Position numbers and translations under genes: made by a program. This document shows, piece after piece, positions 17,818 through 27,438 of a DNA stretch of 64,000 nucleotides. How positions within the stretch are numbered: the first letter of the stretch is position 1; each line of letters starts with the position of its first letter. Location of the stretch: assembly GCA_965603015.1 (NCBI GenBank), contig CBFDBJ010000007.1:12822-76821 (forward strand). Reading direction: 5' to 3'. The notes under the pieces are model-generated. The model searched no databases. It saw nothing but the letters and a program-made list of their open reading frames with translations, and was not told where the DNA came from. The DNA comes from JAUWTJ01 sp965603015 (GTDB lineage: Bacteria; Pseudomonadota; Alphaproteobacteria; M2410).

Positions 17818-18813
17818 CTACTCAACCCCCTCTTCCAACAATCCGACTTCCCTGTAATAGCGCTCCGCGCCGGCATGAAGCGGCACCGGCAAGCCTGTTA
17901 TCGCACTCTCCAGGCTCATGGCCTTTGTTGCCGTGTGGATGGCCTGGAGAAAACCGAGGTTTTCATAGATGGTTTTGGTGAAGAGATAGACGGTTTCCTC
18001 ATCGACATCGGCATGGACGGCGAGGAAATTCGGGTGCGCGATGGTTACGACATCCTCCGCCTGGCCAGGATAAGTGCCAGCGGGGACCGTGTAGGGCGAC
18101 CAGAGGCCGAGACCGCCGTCGGCCTTGATAGCCTGTTCGGCTGTGAAGGACAAAAGCCGGACCTTGCCCTTGTCCGCAGCAAAGAGTTTGGTGATCGCCC
18201 CGGTCGGCGCGCCAGCCGGAGCTGAGACAGCCTTGACCTTGCCATCCTGCATGGCCGAGGCGCTCGGGCCATAGCCGCCGTAGAAGAGGCGGAAGTCCTC
18301 ATCAATATTGATACCGAGCCCGGCCATGACATGGCGATTGGAGTGGATGGCGCCGGAATTGCGCTTGCCGAAGCCGACCTGCTTGCCTTTCAGGAGGGCA
18401 ATGTCAGAAATCGTGCCGGTACGCACATCTTCGGCGCGCATCACCCATTGCTCGACATTGGTCCACAACAGGCTCACCGAGCGCAGGTGGGTCTGCGGGC
18501 CTTCGGAAGCCAGCGGGCCAGTGCCGGTCGCGCCGTAATGGCCGAAGATCCCCTGCACGATAGCAAACTGCGCCTCGCCTTCCCGGATGAGCCGGATGTT
18601 CTCGGCCGACCCGGCGGAATTAATGGCCGAGATATTGATGCCATGGGTTGGCTGGAGCTTCACCTTCGAGAGCGTAGCCAGCGCGACGCCGACGGGATAG
18701 TAGGTGCCGCCCGTGGTGCCTGTGGTCAGGAGATAGGACTTGTTTTCGTCGGCGGCCGCCGGGAAAGCCAATCCGGCAATCAGAACCAAACTGGAAAGAA
18801 TTTTCAAAAACAT
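17818..18813 (-). CDS. TAXI family TRAP transporter solute-binding protein
   Basis: 331 residues. A signal peptide is present (MFLKILSSLVLIAGLAFPAA, cleavage near AAA-DEN), so it is periplasmic. The TAXI-family N-terminal motif TTGTTGGTYYPVG follows directly, then INSAGSAENIRLIREGEAQFA. It delivers substrate to the fused permease encoded downstream. Its ATG overlaps the stop codon of the upstream POT transporter gene (TGATG), so the peptide transporter and this binding protein are co-transcribed. Confidence 0.94.
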   Translation of the reverse strand: MFLKILSSLVLIAGLAFPAAADENKSYLLTTGTTGGTYYPVGVALATLSKVKLQPTHGINISAINSAGSAENIRLIREGEAQFAIVQGIFGHYGATGTGPLASEGPQTHLRSVSLLWTNVEQWVMRAEDVRTGTISDIALLKGKQVGFGKRNSGAIHSNRHVMAGLGINIDEDFRLFYGGYGPSASAMQDGKVKAVSAPAGAPTGAITKLFAADKGKVRLLSFTAEQAIKADGGLGLWSPYTVPAGTYPGQAEDVVTIAHPNFLAVHADVDEETVYLFTKTIYENLGFLQAIHTATKAMSLESAITGLPVPLHAGAERYYREVGLLEEGVE

Positions 18814-20372
18814 CAGTGTACCCCGTGCATGCCGCGTCGCAACACAAAAGAGAGGAGGAAAAGAATCAGAGCTGCGCCGATGGCGTACCAGCCGACTTGG
18901 GAATATACGTCAATATAGGTTAGCTTAGCGGCAGCCATATCAGTGATTTCACCGCCACTGGTTTCTGCCCCCGTACTGGCCGCAATCAAACCGCCAATAA
19001 AGCTCGCCCCGGCTGATGCCAGGAACCAGACACCCATCATCATCCCGACGATTCTCATTGGCGAGAGCTTTGTAACCATCGACAGACCGACGGGCGAAAG
19101 GCATAACTCTCCGGTCGTGTGAAGGAGATAGAACAGAACGATCCACCACATGCTGATACTGCCGTCCCCGGACGCTTTGATCCCGGCGACCAGCACGAGA
19201 AACCCCAGACCGACCTGCAGGATTCCCAATGAAAACTTGACCGGCGTGTTGGGCTCGAACCCCGATTTCGACAACTTCACCCACAACCAGGCAAACACCG
19301 GCGCAAGCGCTATAATGAAGCCGGCATTCAGAGACTGAAACATACTGGCGGGTGCTTCCCAGCCGAAAACTCCACGATCAACGATCCGGTCGGTCAGCAG
19401 ATTGATCGACGAACCAGCCTGCTCAAACAGGGCCCAGAAGAGCACCGAAAACATGATCAGAATACTTGCCACGAGAAGTCGGCTACGCTCCACGGCGTTG
19501 CATTTGCGCACGCCATAGACCAGCAATACGACCAGTGTCAGTATGGCCGAAGCCATGAGGAGATTTCCAACGATGACCTTGTGCTGAAGCAACCACCAGG
19601 CGGCAGCCACCATCAACAACCCAAATAGATAAATCCCTACTTCTTTTGATATTCCCGGCAGGAGCCGTTCTTTCAACTTTTCAGGATCAGGCGCTTCACC
19701 ATGGCCTTCCAACAGGTCGCGCCATCTGACAAAAACCAGAAGGCCGGCCACCATGCCAATTCCGGCCAATCCAAATCCGTATCGCCATCCATAGGTTTCG
19801 CCGACAAAACCGCACAGATTGGCAGAAATGAAGGCCCCGAGATTGATACCCATATAGAAAATTGTGAAGCCACCGTCCCGGCGCGGATCATTTTGCGCGT
19901 ACAGACGTCCAACCATGGTTGAAATATTGGCTTTGAGGAAGCCGACACCGGCGACAATGAACGCCATGGAGAGGAAAAGAATCTGAAAGTGCGTTTCACT
20001 TCGCGTAATCACGCCCCCCGCCATGGCAGCGGGTTCCCCTTCGAACGCCATTCCGATATGGCCGATCACCAGAAGTATTGCCCCGTAGGTCACCGCCTTT
20101 CTCGCACCGAGATAACGGTCAGCAATGACACCTCCGATAATCGGCACAAGATACACCAGTGACCCATAGGATGCGTAGATCAGGCTGGCTTCGGAGTCGC
20201 TGAGCAGAAAGTGCTTGGTGAGGTAGAAGACCAGCAGGGCCCTCATGCCGTAGTAGGAAAACCGCTCCCACATTTCGGCAAAGAAGAGCATGTAGAGGCC
20301 CTTCGGGTGGCCCAGAATGTAGCCGGATTTGTAATGCTCCGGCATTTCATGGTCGGAAATGACGTCTGTCAC
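18813..20372 (-). CDS. Proton-dependent oligopeptide transporter (POT/PTR family)
   Basis: 519 residues, about 14 membrane segments. The family signature is clear: FAEMWERFSYYGMRALLVFYL (part of the E-x-x-E-R-F-x-Y-Y motif, about residues 32-46) and FTIFYMGINLGAFISANLCG (about 168-187). It imports di- and tripeptides with protons across the inner membrane. It is the first gene of a minus-strand group POT, TAXI, TRAP permease, with the first two overlapping. Peptide uptake combined with a possible amino-acid/dicarboxylate TRAP system suggests a shared nutritional signal, which is inference. Confidence 0.94.
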   Translation of the reverse strand: MTDVISDHEMPEHYKSGYILGHPKGLYMLFFAEMWERFSYYGMRALLVFYLTKHFLLSDSEASLIYASYGSLVYLVPIIGGVIADRYLGARKAVTYGAILLVIGHIGMAFEGEPAAMAGGVITRSETHFQILFLSMAFIVAGVGFLKANISTMVGRLYAQNDPRRDGGFTIFYMGINLGAFISANLCGFVGETYGWRYGFGLAGIGMVAGLLVFVRWRDLLEGHGEAPDPEKLKERLLPGISKEVGIYLFGLLMVAAAWWLLQHKVIVGNLLMASAILTLVVLLVYGVRKCNAVERSRLLVASILIMFSVLFWALFEQAGSSINLLTDRIVDRGVFGWEAPASMFQSLNAGFIIALAPVFAWLWVKLSKSGFEPNTPVKFSLGILQVGLGFLVLVAGIKASGDGSISMWWIVLFYLLHTTGELCLSPVGLSMVTKLSPMRIVGMMMGVWFLASAGASFIGGLIAASTGAETSGGEITDMAAAKLTYIDVYSQVGWYAIGAALILFLLSFVLRRGMHGVH

Positions 20373-20769
20373 AGTACTGGATCTCCCCTGCGAGTGGCTG
20401 ACAGGAACTCGGCTAAACCGCGCCGCGCGCTCCCCTTTCGCACCCGAATGACACGAAAGCCCCGGATTCGGGGCTTGATTTGGCGCCAGCTTACCCCATT
20501 TGGCGCGGAAATCTCAACAAATGGCGTAGTCGGCATCCTGATACTCGCCCAATTAGACACTATGAGAAATATTCAACTTCATTTGGTGATTTTTGCGGTT
20601 AACCATGCTATTATGGATTTGGGCTTGGTGGATATGTACACTGCAACCGATCTGGTTGGTCTGGATACTTCCATCAAACGTGTGGTGCGTTGGTTGAAAC
20701 GCAGTGCGGCGGGTCAAAGAGATCCCGGCGCGAGTGTTTCTCGGTCCGTTGGTATTGGATGGTAGATTG
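20373..20769. other. Intergenic region between POT transporter and PEP-CTERM gene
   Basis: About 400 bases between divergent genes. A perfect 8-bp hairpin (AAGCCCCG-GATT-CGGGGCTT) lies at 20457-20476, in the region that would be the 5' leader of the POT mRNA; it has no T-tract on either strand. On the plus strand an extended -10-like sequence TGCTATTAT is at 20606-20614 without a good -35 box; it could serve the PEP-CTERM gene. A short open frame from 20562 lacks a ribosome site and protein-like character. Confidence 0.45.
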
Positions 20770-21548
20770 GTGTCAGCCGTGTTGCGTCCGACGTTACTCA
20801 TATTGGCTCTGGTGCCCTGTTTTTCGATTTCCACTGCGTCGATAGCGCTGGAAATGCGCGGGGATAGTCGCCTCGCCGGCGGCTTCGGACTCGGGTTTGA
20901 TGCCAGCTATAACAGCAAGACGCTCGGATATTCACCTGACCTGGCGTCGCCAAATTGACCGGTGCGACTTTCAAAACACCAATGGCGATCGCCGTACCAA
21001 AAACGTCCTCCGTCAAAAAATCCGCACCCTATTCGACCTCTTATGGACTTTCTTCATATAGCTTGCCTGGTAGCTTGACGGGACGGAGACCGACCTCCAG
21101 CAGCTTCGGATATGGCTTGAGTTACAATTTTCCTGCCTTCACAATGCAATCCTATTCCACAACACCGACAATAGCGGTTCAGCCCAAAGCGATCCCAAAA
21201 ACAACCACGTCGTCGAGTTCGATAACATCGTCTTCCAGCAAGGGGACTCATGCGATCAAGATAAAGGTTGAGCCGCCTCAACTTGACTTCGATCTTGATG
21301 CCAAGGAGACTCTGTTGGGATCGGGAGCGACGCCGGCAAGTCTCGCTCTTACTTTCGCCGGCGCAGGCACTGGCGAAGTCTCGCCAACAGTGGCGACCCG
21401 AGGCGCTGAAACGCTTTTGGCTGGCTGTACCGACGGCTGCGAGGGAAAGGGTGAGGATGTTTCAGAGCCGGGCACGTTGCTGTTTCTTGGCTTTGGCCTG
21501 GCAGGCCTTGTCGCGGTGAGGCGTCGGAACCACTTGCGGCAGGTCTAG
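20770..21548 (+). pseudogene. PEP-CTERM sorting domain protein, interrupted by a frameshift near 20940-20958
   Basis: Two overlapping frames make one recognisable protein. The first, from GTG 20770, has a signal peptide (SAVLRPTLLILALVPCFSIS, cleavage near ASIA-LEM) and a Gly/Ser/Tyr-rich start, then ends at TGA 20956-20958. The second frame, open from 20940, carries on for about 200 residues of Ser/Thr/Pro-rich sequence with a Ser run (about 21217-21240) and ends with SEPGTLLFLGFGLAG, a hydrophobic stretch and RRR, which is a PEP-CTERM sorting signal. Such proteins are exported and then processed by exosortase at the cell surface. Neither half alone has both signals. A one-base indel, sequencing error or programmed -1 shift would explain it; the overlap shows no good slippery heptamer. 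The adjacent PrsT-like gene supports the assignment. Start by alternative TTG at 20955 is the less likely reading because it lacks a signal peptide. Confidence 0.72.
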
Positions 21549-21579
21549 TTGCTGCCGGATCGCTGTTATTGTTCTTCCA

Positions 21580-24483
21580 TCAGTGTTCACTCAACGATGC
21601 GGCCAACGCTTCTGCGTCGCTGCGACCGTCAAACCATCCTTCTGATTTCATTGCCAGAGTGACCTCTTTCAAGGCCTCTCGGGGGCGATCAAGGTCATTC
21701 AAGGTGACCGCGAGATGATAGTGAATTTCGGGAATTTCGCTTGCCCGGACGCTTGCCTCGCGCAACAAACCAAGGGCTTCGCCTGGTTGGCCCGCTCGCG
21801 TCAGTGCCCAGCCCAGCGTATCAAGCACTGCCGCCGCTTCGGGATCAAGCGCGTAGGCCCGCCTTGCCACGGCAACAGCGCGCGGATCATCTGTGGTGGT
21901 GTAAAGAAGCGCCAGATTGTTCAGTACCACAACATTTTCGGGATCCTGCGCCAGCAACCTGCGGAACAGCTCACCCGCCATGTCATAGTCCCCGACGCGG
22001 CTCATCGCCGAGGCAAGCACCTGCTCGATGGCTTTGTTATCCGGATGCCGTGTGGAAAAATCGCGCAATCGGATCATGGCGGCTCGCTGATCTTCTTCGC
22101 CTTGATGCAGCGCGATTTCTGCCCGGTAGATCCTCAGAGCGAGCGCGGCAGTTTCCCCCTGCTTGCCCGCCCGGTTATAGGCCTTGAGGGCGGCACGCTG
22201 ATCGCCTTTGCGCATATGAATATCCCCGATGAGCATGGACCCCAAAGGATCTTTCGGCCAGGTCGTGCGCACATGTTCTGCGTGGGCAAAAGCGTCAGCA
22301 AACCGGTCCTGGTTGGCATAAAGGGCTATTAGCGCAGCATGGGATTCAATGTGGTTCGGGGCAAGCCTTATACCGGATTTCAAGGCATTTTCTGCTTCGT
22401 CCAGTCCACCTGCCAGAACCATATACCTTGCGATCTCTCGCAACGCATCCGGATCATCTTTGGCGTAGACCGCAGCACGCCCGAACGTGCGCCTTGCATC
22501 ATCCCTGGCCCCGGCGGCAAGCTCGGCGCGCCCCAGTGCAACCACAACGCCAACGTCGTCGGGCGCCAAACGTGCAAGCTGCTCGACAACGGCGGCAGAC
22601 CGCGCCTCATCTCCAACCCGCAGGTAAAGGTCTGTAAGCTCCATCCAGATTTGCCAGACATCGGGCCGCAGACTTCTGATTTTTTCCAAGCGCTCGATTG
22701 CCCCCACCCAATTGCCCTCGTATTTGGCAATCTTGGCAAGCTCGATCATCGGCCTGATGTCCCTGGCATTCCGCAGCAATAACCCCTCGTACTCTGCCCT
22801 GGCGCGGTCCAGCTGTCCGCGCGCAAGATCCAGCTGAGCGAGATTGTGACTGGCACTAAAGAAATCAGGGGAAAGCTCACGCGCTTTTTCAAAGGCGACG
22901 GTTGCCTGCGGAATATGGCCTTGTGACAAAAGAATAATGCCATCGAGATTGGGCCCGGTCGGGTTTTGCGGCGCGGACTGCATCATTTGCCTCGCGTAGT
23001 TTCGGGCGGCAGGATAATTTCCGTTATTAATTTCGAGATAGGCCAATATGTAATTGGCCTCTATGGAGCCCGGTTCCAGTTTCAGTGTCTCGATGAGGCG
23101 TTCGCGGGCGCCCGCTTCCTCACCATCCTTGATCTTCATCCGCGCAATTTCCATCTGGAACGGCACCGTATCGCTCGCCCGGGCAATGGCCTGATCAAGG
23201 TAATCTGTCGCTTCGGCATAATCGCCCAATTTCATATGCGCCACGCCCATAAGGGCATAGAGCTCCGGGCTCTGCGGGGTAAAGCGGCGCACAGGGGCCA
23301 GAACACTGAGCGCCCTTGCCGGTTCATCCATCATGATCAGAACGCGCCCCAGGATCATCCGCCCGGCGGGGTCGTCCGGCACAAGATCGACATGATCTGA
23401 CAGAAGACGATAGGCTTGTTCCTGGTCACCTTTGAGAAGACGGACAACACCGGCAAGCAATGTGTTCTGCGGGTTTTTGGTCCCGCGATTTGCTGCCTGA
23501 CTTTCCGCGAAGGCAAGAGCCGTGTCGAGTGCTTCGCCTGCACCTTGCCATTTTCCCTCTTGCAGCAGGATGAGCGCATTGAAATAGGTAACCTGCGGGT
23601 CCTCGCCATAGCGCCCCTCAAGAAAATCAAGATCCGCCGTCGCGTCCTCAAATTTCCGGCTGTCAATAGCAAGGGCCGCACGGGCCAGACGGGCCTTGTA
23701 GTGCCGGGGATTGATTGCAAGCGCATGCGTATAGTCTTCGATGGCACCGGGGTTGATCGCCCGGGCCCGCTTGATCTCCCCCCTGACAAACCATGCAGAC
23801 GCATCGTCAGGCTCCCTTTCGATTGCCTGTTCAATAGCGGCCTCAGCGCCCTCGGGCTCTCCCCTGTTGAAATGAACCAGAGCCTCGCCGACCAGGGGCG
23901 CGCTGTCCCGCGGCGAGAGCGCTGCCGCTTCGCCAAAGTCCTTTTCCGCGTCGGCATAGTTTCCAAGTTCGAGGCGGGCATGACCACGAATGATCAAGAG
24001 ATCTGCACGAATGGAGCGCGGTCTGGCGTTGATATCGATATCGGCGAGGATCTTTTTGTAATTGCGGCTAAGGAGATGGGCCCGGAAGAGCGGCACGACG
24101 ACCAGGCTATCGTCGGCGCCCAGGGCCGCCGCGGTCTCAAACGCATCGACAGCGGCCAGAGCAAACCCGAGCTTTGTATAGACCTCCCCAAGCAGCAAAC
24201 GTGCCGCGAGGTGATCGGGATCCTTGCCGAGGGCATTCTTCAGCTGGATGACCGCCGCTTTCAGCTCACCGCGATCAACCAGCGCACGGGCGTCCTCATA
24301 GTAGGCAGAAGATGTCGAAGCGTTGCCAGGTTGTTCCAGCGCCGCATGCGCCGGGGTTACGAGCGCTGGTGAAAGACCCGCAACCATGATGCCGAACAGG
24401 GCTGACAGCCCTGCGATACAACAGGCAACCGCGTTGCCGCGCACCGGCTCCCGGCGATGTCCTGCCGTGGCTTTTGTCTTCAC
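21580..24483 (-). CDS. prsT: PEP-CTERM system TPR-repeat protein, PrsT-like
   Basis: 967 residues starting at a GTG with a GAGGCGAG ribosome site. Residues 1-47 are a long signal peptide ending AHA-ALEQ. The mature protein opens YYEDARALVDRGELKAAVIQ and continues through about 20 tetratricopeptide repeats (for example KNALGKDPDHLAARLLLGEV, near 80-100) to the C-terminus. Length, opening motif and repeat plan match the TPR proteins that co-occur with PEP-CTERM/exosortase systems. Most of that family are lipoproteins; here two Cys sit early in the hydrophobic core (AVACC) and there is no lipobox at the cleavage site, so it looks periplasmic and soluble. Role is thought to be in exopolysaccharide or surface assembly. 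It is convergent with the PEP-CTERM gene, 31 bases apart. Confidence 0.82.
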   Translation of the reverse strand: MKTKATAGHRREPVRGNAVACCIAGLSALFGIMVAGLSPALVTPAHAALEQPGNASTSSAYYEDARALVDRGELKAAVIQLKNALGKDPDHLAARLLLGEVYTKLGFALAAVDAFETAAALGADDSLVVVPLFRAHLLSRNYKKILADIDINARPRSIRADLLIIRGHARLELGNYADAEKDFGEAAALSPRDSAPLVGEALVHFNRGEPEGAEAAIEQAIEREPDDASAWFVRGEIKRARAINPGAIEDYTHALAINPRHYKARLARAALAIDSRKFEDATADLDFLEGRYGEDPQVTYFNALILLQEGKWQGAGEALDTALAFAESQAANRGTKNPQNTLLAGVVRLLKGDQEQAYRLLSDHVDLVPDDPAGRMILGRVLIMMDEPARALSVLAPVRRFTPQSPELYALMGVAHMKLGDYAEATDYLDQAIARASDTVPFQMEIARMKIKDGEEAGARERLIETLKLEPGSIEANYILAYLEINNGNYPAARNYARQMMQSAPQNPTGPNLDGIILLSQGHIPQATVAFEKARELSPDFFSASHNLAQLDLARGQLDRARAEYEGLLLRNARDIRPMIELAKIAKYEGNWVGAIERLEKIRSLRPDVWQIWMELTDLYLRVGDEARSAAVVEQLARLAPDDVGVVVALGRAELAAGARDDARRTFGRAAVYAKDDPDALREIARYMVLAGGLDEAENALKSGIRLAPNHIESHAALIALYANQDRFADAFAHAEHVRTTWPKDPLGSMLIGDIHMRKGDQRAALKAYNRAGKQGETAALALRIYRAEIALHQGEEDQRAAMIRLRDFSTRHPDNKAIEQVLASAMSRVGDYDMAGELFRRLLAQDPENVVVLNNLALLYTTTDDPRAVAVARRAYALDPEAAAVLDTLGWALTRAGQPGEALGLLREASVRASEIPEIHYHLAVTLNDLDRPREALKEVTLAMKSEGWFDGRSDAEALAASLSEH

Positions 24484-24614
24484 TGCTCGCCTCGTTTCTG
24501 ATCAATCATGCCCGGGCCTTTTCTCCGACCACAATAGTGATCCTACACTTTCCACCTGACCTGAGGGAGAGTAAGCTAATTGTCGCGACAACACAAAATA
24601 ACAGGAGACCCGGG

Positions 24615-25412
24615 ATGAGCGATGTTCTTGTAACCGAGCAAAATGGCCGCGTGCGCACCCTGCGCCTTAATCGACCCGAAAAAAAGAATGCCCTGTCCGA
24701 TGAGCTGGCGTGGGCCATTGTGACGGCGGTCGAGGATGCCGCCCACGACGACAACACGTGGGTGATCGCCATTACCGGCACGGACGATGCCTTTTGCGCC
24801 GGGCTCGACCTCAGCCCGGAACGCAGCCATGCCTCTCCCCTTACGCCGCAGGACGCCCTGCTGGATGACATCAGCTGGGTCGGGCGGTTCCCTCTGGTGT
24901 TGCGCGAGCTTTGCGACAAACCGATTGTGGCGGGCATCAACGGCGTTGCGGTTGGTGCCGGGCTGTCGCTCGCCATGGCCGCAGACATCCGGATCGTGGC
25001 GCATTCAGCGCGGCTGATGGCCGGCTACACACGCATTGGCGGCTCGCCCGATGGCGGCCTGTCCTGGACCTTGCCGCAGGCCATCGGCTATGAGCAGGCG
25101 ATGCGTTTCATGCTGGAAAACCGGACCGTCGAGGGCGCCGAAGCGGTCTCGCTTGGCATGGCCGGCGAAGTTGTCGAAGACGCGGATCTTTCGAAACGGC
25201 TGGCCGACTATTGCGCCGAGATTGCCAAATGGTCGCCGGTGACGACGCGGCTTGCCAAACGCGTGATCGGCAAGAGCTCGGGCCTGCCGGATCTTGAAGC
25301 TCATGTCAGGTTTGAGCTGGCCTCCATTCGCCGCGCTTTCCAGTCAAAGGATGGCGAGGAAGCCCGCAAGGCATTCTTCGAAAAACGTGCGCCGGTGTTT
25401 GAAGGCCATTAG
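24615..25412 (+). CDS. Enoyl-CoA hydratase/isomerase family protein
   Basis: 265 residues from the ATG at 24615, chosen for its AGGAGA ribosome site; an in-frame ATG at 24474 would overlap the divergent prsT gene and adds an unrelated leader. Crotonase-fold motifs: TDDAFCAGLDLSPE (about 57-70) and INGVAVGAGLSLAMAADIRI (about 111-130). The glutamates expected for a hydratase are not obvious (GGSPDGGLSW at about 142-151 where hydratases usually have an acidic residue), so it may act as an isomerase or on another acyl-CoA. The next gene begins 5 bases after its stop. Confidence 0.88.
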   Translation: MSDVLVTEQNGRVRTLRLNRPEKKNALSDELAWAIVTAVEDAAHDDNTWVIAITGTDDAFCAGLDLSPERSHASPLTPQDALLDDISWVGRFPLVLRELCDKPIVAGINGVAVGAGLSLAMAADIRIVAHSARLMAGYTRIGGSPDGGLSWTLPQAIGYEQAMRFMLENRTVEGAEAVSLGMAGEVVEDADLSKRLADYCAEIAKWSPVTTRLAKRVIGKSSGLPDLEAHVRFELASIRRAFQSKDGEEARKAFFEKRAPVFEGH

Positions 25413-25417
25413 CTGGC

Positions 25418-26086
25418 GTGTCCATGACCCAATGGAAACTGATAGATAGGGATCCGCTACCCCAGGGCTCCGAATTAGCACTTTATGAGCGCGAGGGCGC
25501 GTTCATGATCCGGTCGGACGGGCTTGAGCTGATGACGACCGAGGCGGTGCGGTCCGAAGAGGCCTTTGTCGGGTTCGGGCTGGAATGCCTTGTGGGCGCA
25601 CCGAAACGCGTTCTCATTGGCGGTCTCGGGCTCGGCTTCACGCTTGCCGAGGTCTGTCGGCACATGCCCGACGCCGCATCAATTGTTGTGGCGGAGCTTA
25701 GCGGCAAAGTTATCGAATGGGTCCGGGGGCCTGCGGGGACCTGCAATCGACCATCTCTGGAACAGCCCAATGTGGCCGTGCGGCAGACCGATCTGCTCGC
25801 CCTTCTTCAGGAACCGGGCGAGACTTTCGATCTCATTCTGCTTGATATCGATAATGGCCCCGAGGCGCTGGTTCATCCAGGCAACACCCGGCTTTATGGC
25901 GAAGAGGGTTTTGCAGCACTAAAATCGCGTTTGACTGCCGGCGGGGTGGCCGTCTTCTGGTCGGCGATTAAGTCCGTAGCGTTCGAGGCGCAGCTTCGAA
26001 CATCCTTCGGGGCTGCCCAGATCCTCGACTATCCCGTGCCACAGAACCCGCGCATCATTCACACATTCTATGCGGTCTCGGCCTGA
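25418..26086 (+). CDS. Spermidine synthase-like methyltransferase-fold protein
   Basis: 222 residues. The Rossmann motif KRVLIGGLGLGFTLAEVCRH (about residues 63-82) and FDLILLDIDNGPEALV (about 137-152) resemble the spermidine/spermine synthase superfamily. It is shorter than true spermidine synthases (about 285) and lacks their N-terminal beta domain; proteins of this kind are commonly annotated as spermine synthase-like, without known substrate. A start at GTG 25418 or at ATG 25424 is equally possible. Five bases downstream of the enoyl-CoA hydratase gene, so co-transcribed with it. Confidence 0.75.
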   Translation: MSMTQWKLIDRDPLPQGSELALYEREGAFMIRSDGLELMTTEAVRSEEAFVGFGLECLVGAPKRVLIGGLGLGFTLAEVCRHMPDAASIVVAELSGKVIEWVRGPAGTCNRPSLEQPNVAVRQTDLLALLQEPGETFDLILLDIDNGPEALVHPGNTRLYGEEGFAALKSRLTAGGVAVFWSAIKSVAFEAQLRTSFGAAQILDYPVPQNPRIIHTFYAVSA

Positions 26087-26090
26087 CCCC

Positions 26091-26471
26091 CTACGAGAGT
26101 TTGTCAAACCAGTCTGTGTGGTCTTCCTGGCATACAAGGGTTGGCTCGATACCGGGTGCCTCCATTGTGCTACCGAGCGGAATGAGCACACGGCTCCGTG
26201 CGGCCATAACGCGCGGGACCCTGGAACCGCAAGTCTTGCAGGAGCAGGTGCCAAACTTTTTCGGCGGTGGCATGGCATAGCTTATGCGATTGTCTTCGCC
26301 CGATACCCAGCGGAATTGGTCCAGGCTGGCGAACAGATTGGTGGCAAAGGCCGACCCGGTGACCTTGCGGCAGAGGGAACACTGACACATCCCCAGAAAA
26401 TCAAAGGGGCCGTTCATTTCCCAGGCGACAGCGCCGCACAGGCAGGAGCCCGAAAGGGTTCGTTCTGTCAT
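26091..26471 (-). CDS. GFA family zinc-binding protein (CENP-V/GFA domain)
   Basis: 126 residues. Zinc-ligand Cys clusters are complete: GSCLCGAVAW (residues 8-17), CQCSLCRK (about 29-36) and CSCKTCGSRVP (about 75-85). The family is named after glutathione-dependent formaldehyde-activating enzyme, but most members, including this short form, have no proven activity. It is convergent with the spermidine-synthase-like gene, 4 bases apart. Confidence 0.88.
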   Translation of the reverse strand: MTERTLSGSCLCGAVAWEMNGPFDFLGMCQCSLCRKVTGSAFATNLFASLDQFRWVSGEDNRISYAMPPPKKFGTCSCKTCGSRVPRVMAARSRVLIPLGSTMEAPGIEPTLVCQEDHTDWFDKLS

Positions 26472-26593
26472 TTTGACCTCTTACTTTCATGTGACTGGAC
26501 ATTGATATTAAAACCATTCCGAAAAGTGTGGTTGTTCAGATACCTGCCTGAATGGTAGCGTCCCTTCAACGACGAATCGAAGGAAATGCGTTC

Positions 26594-27382
26594 ATGCTCA
26601 CAGTTATCTCACCGGCCAAGCGGCTTGATTTCTCGGAGAGTTCCACCGGTCTGGAGCCGACAAAGCCGCAGTATCTCGCCGACGCACACAAGCTGGTCGA
26701 CCGGGCGCGCGAGCTTTCAAAGGGGCAGATCAAGTCCCTCATGCACCTGTCGGATGATCTGGCGACCCTCAATTATGAGCGCTTCCAGTCCTTCAAGAAG
26801 AAGGCCAACGCAGAAGGGACAAAACCGGCGGTGCTGTCGTTTGCCGGTGATGTCTATCTCGGTCTTGATGCCTCCAGTCTTTCCGATGACGATCTGGCCT
26901 TTGCCCAGGATCACCTGCGCATCCTTTCGGGGCTCTACGGTATCCTGCGCCCGATGGATCTTATTCAGCCCTACCGCCTTGAGATGGGCCGTGAGCTGAG
27001 CAACCCGCAAGGTAAAAACCTTTATGCTTTCTGGGGCGACAAGCTGGCCAAATCGATCGATACCGCGGTCAAGACCCACGCGCATCCGGTGGTGATCAAT
27101 CTGGCGTCTAATGAGTATTTTACCGCGGCGAAGCCCGCGCACATCAAGGCGCGGATCATCACGCCGGTGTTCCGCGACATCAAGGACGGCAAGGCCCGGA
27201 CCCTGAGCTTCTATGCCAAAAAGGCACGCGGGTTGATGGCACGGGAAATCATTACGTCACGCGCCTCAAGCCCGGATGACCTCAAGACCTTGAACCTCGA
27301 CGGCTACACATTCCGCGAAGACATGTCGAAAGGCGACAGCTGGGTGTTTGCCCGCAAGCAACCGCCGCCCGCGAAGAAGTAG
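26594..27382 (+). CDS. yaaA: Peroxide stress protein YaaA
   Basis: 262 residues from the ATG at 26594, where the family's usual N-terminus MLTVISPAKRLDF begins; an upstream ATG at 26552 would add 14 unrelated residues. Other family blocks include VLSFAGDVYLGLDASSL, LSGLYGILRPMDLIQPYRLE (split around 128-147) and VINLASNEYF. In E. coli YaaA lowers free intracellular iron during hydrogen peroxide stress and is under OxyR control. No OxyR-type site is evident here. A standalone gene with an AAGGA ribosome site. Confidence 0.95.
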   Translation: MLTVISPAKRLDFSESSTGLEPTKPQYLADAHKLVDRARELSKGQIKSLMHLSDDLATLNYERFQSFKKKANAEGTKPAVLSFAGDVYLGLDASSLSDDDLAFAQDHLRILSGLYGILRPMDLIQPYRLEMGRELSNPQGKNLYAFWGDKLAKSIDTAVKTHAHPVVINLASNEYFTAAKPAHIKARIITPVFRDIKDGKARTLSFYAKKARGLMAREIITSRASSPDDLKTLNLDGYTFREDMSKGDSWVFARKQPPPAKK

Positions 27383-27438
27383 AACATACATACAGGATCG
27401 CCCTCTGAACCGGTCGATCAAAGCATACAAAGGCCGTC

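Noticed and set aside
20562..20765. A short plus-strand open frame upstream of the PEP-CTERM gene
   Set aside because: No ribosome site, no recognisable fold or signal, and it overlaps the start region of the PEP-CTERM gene.
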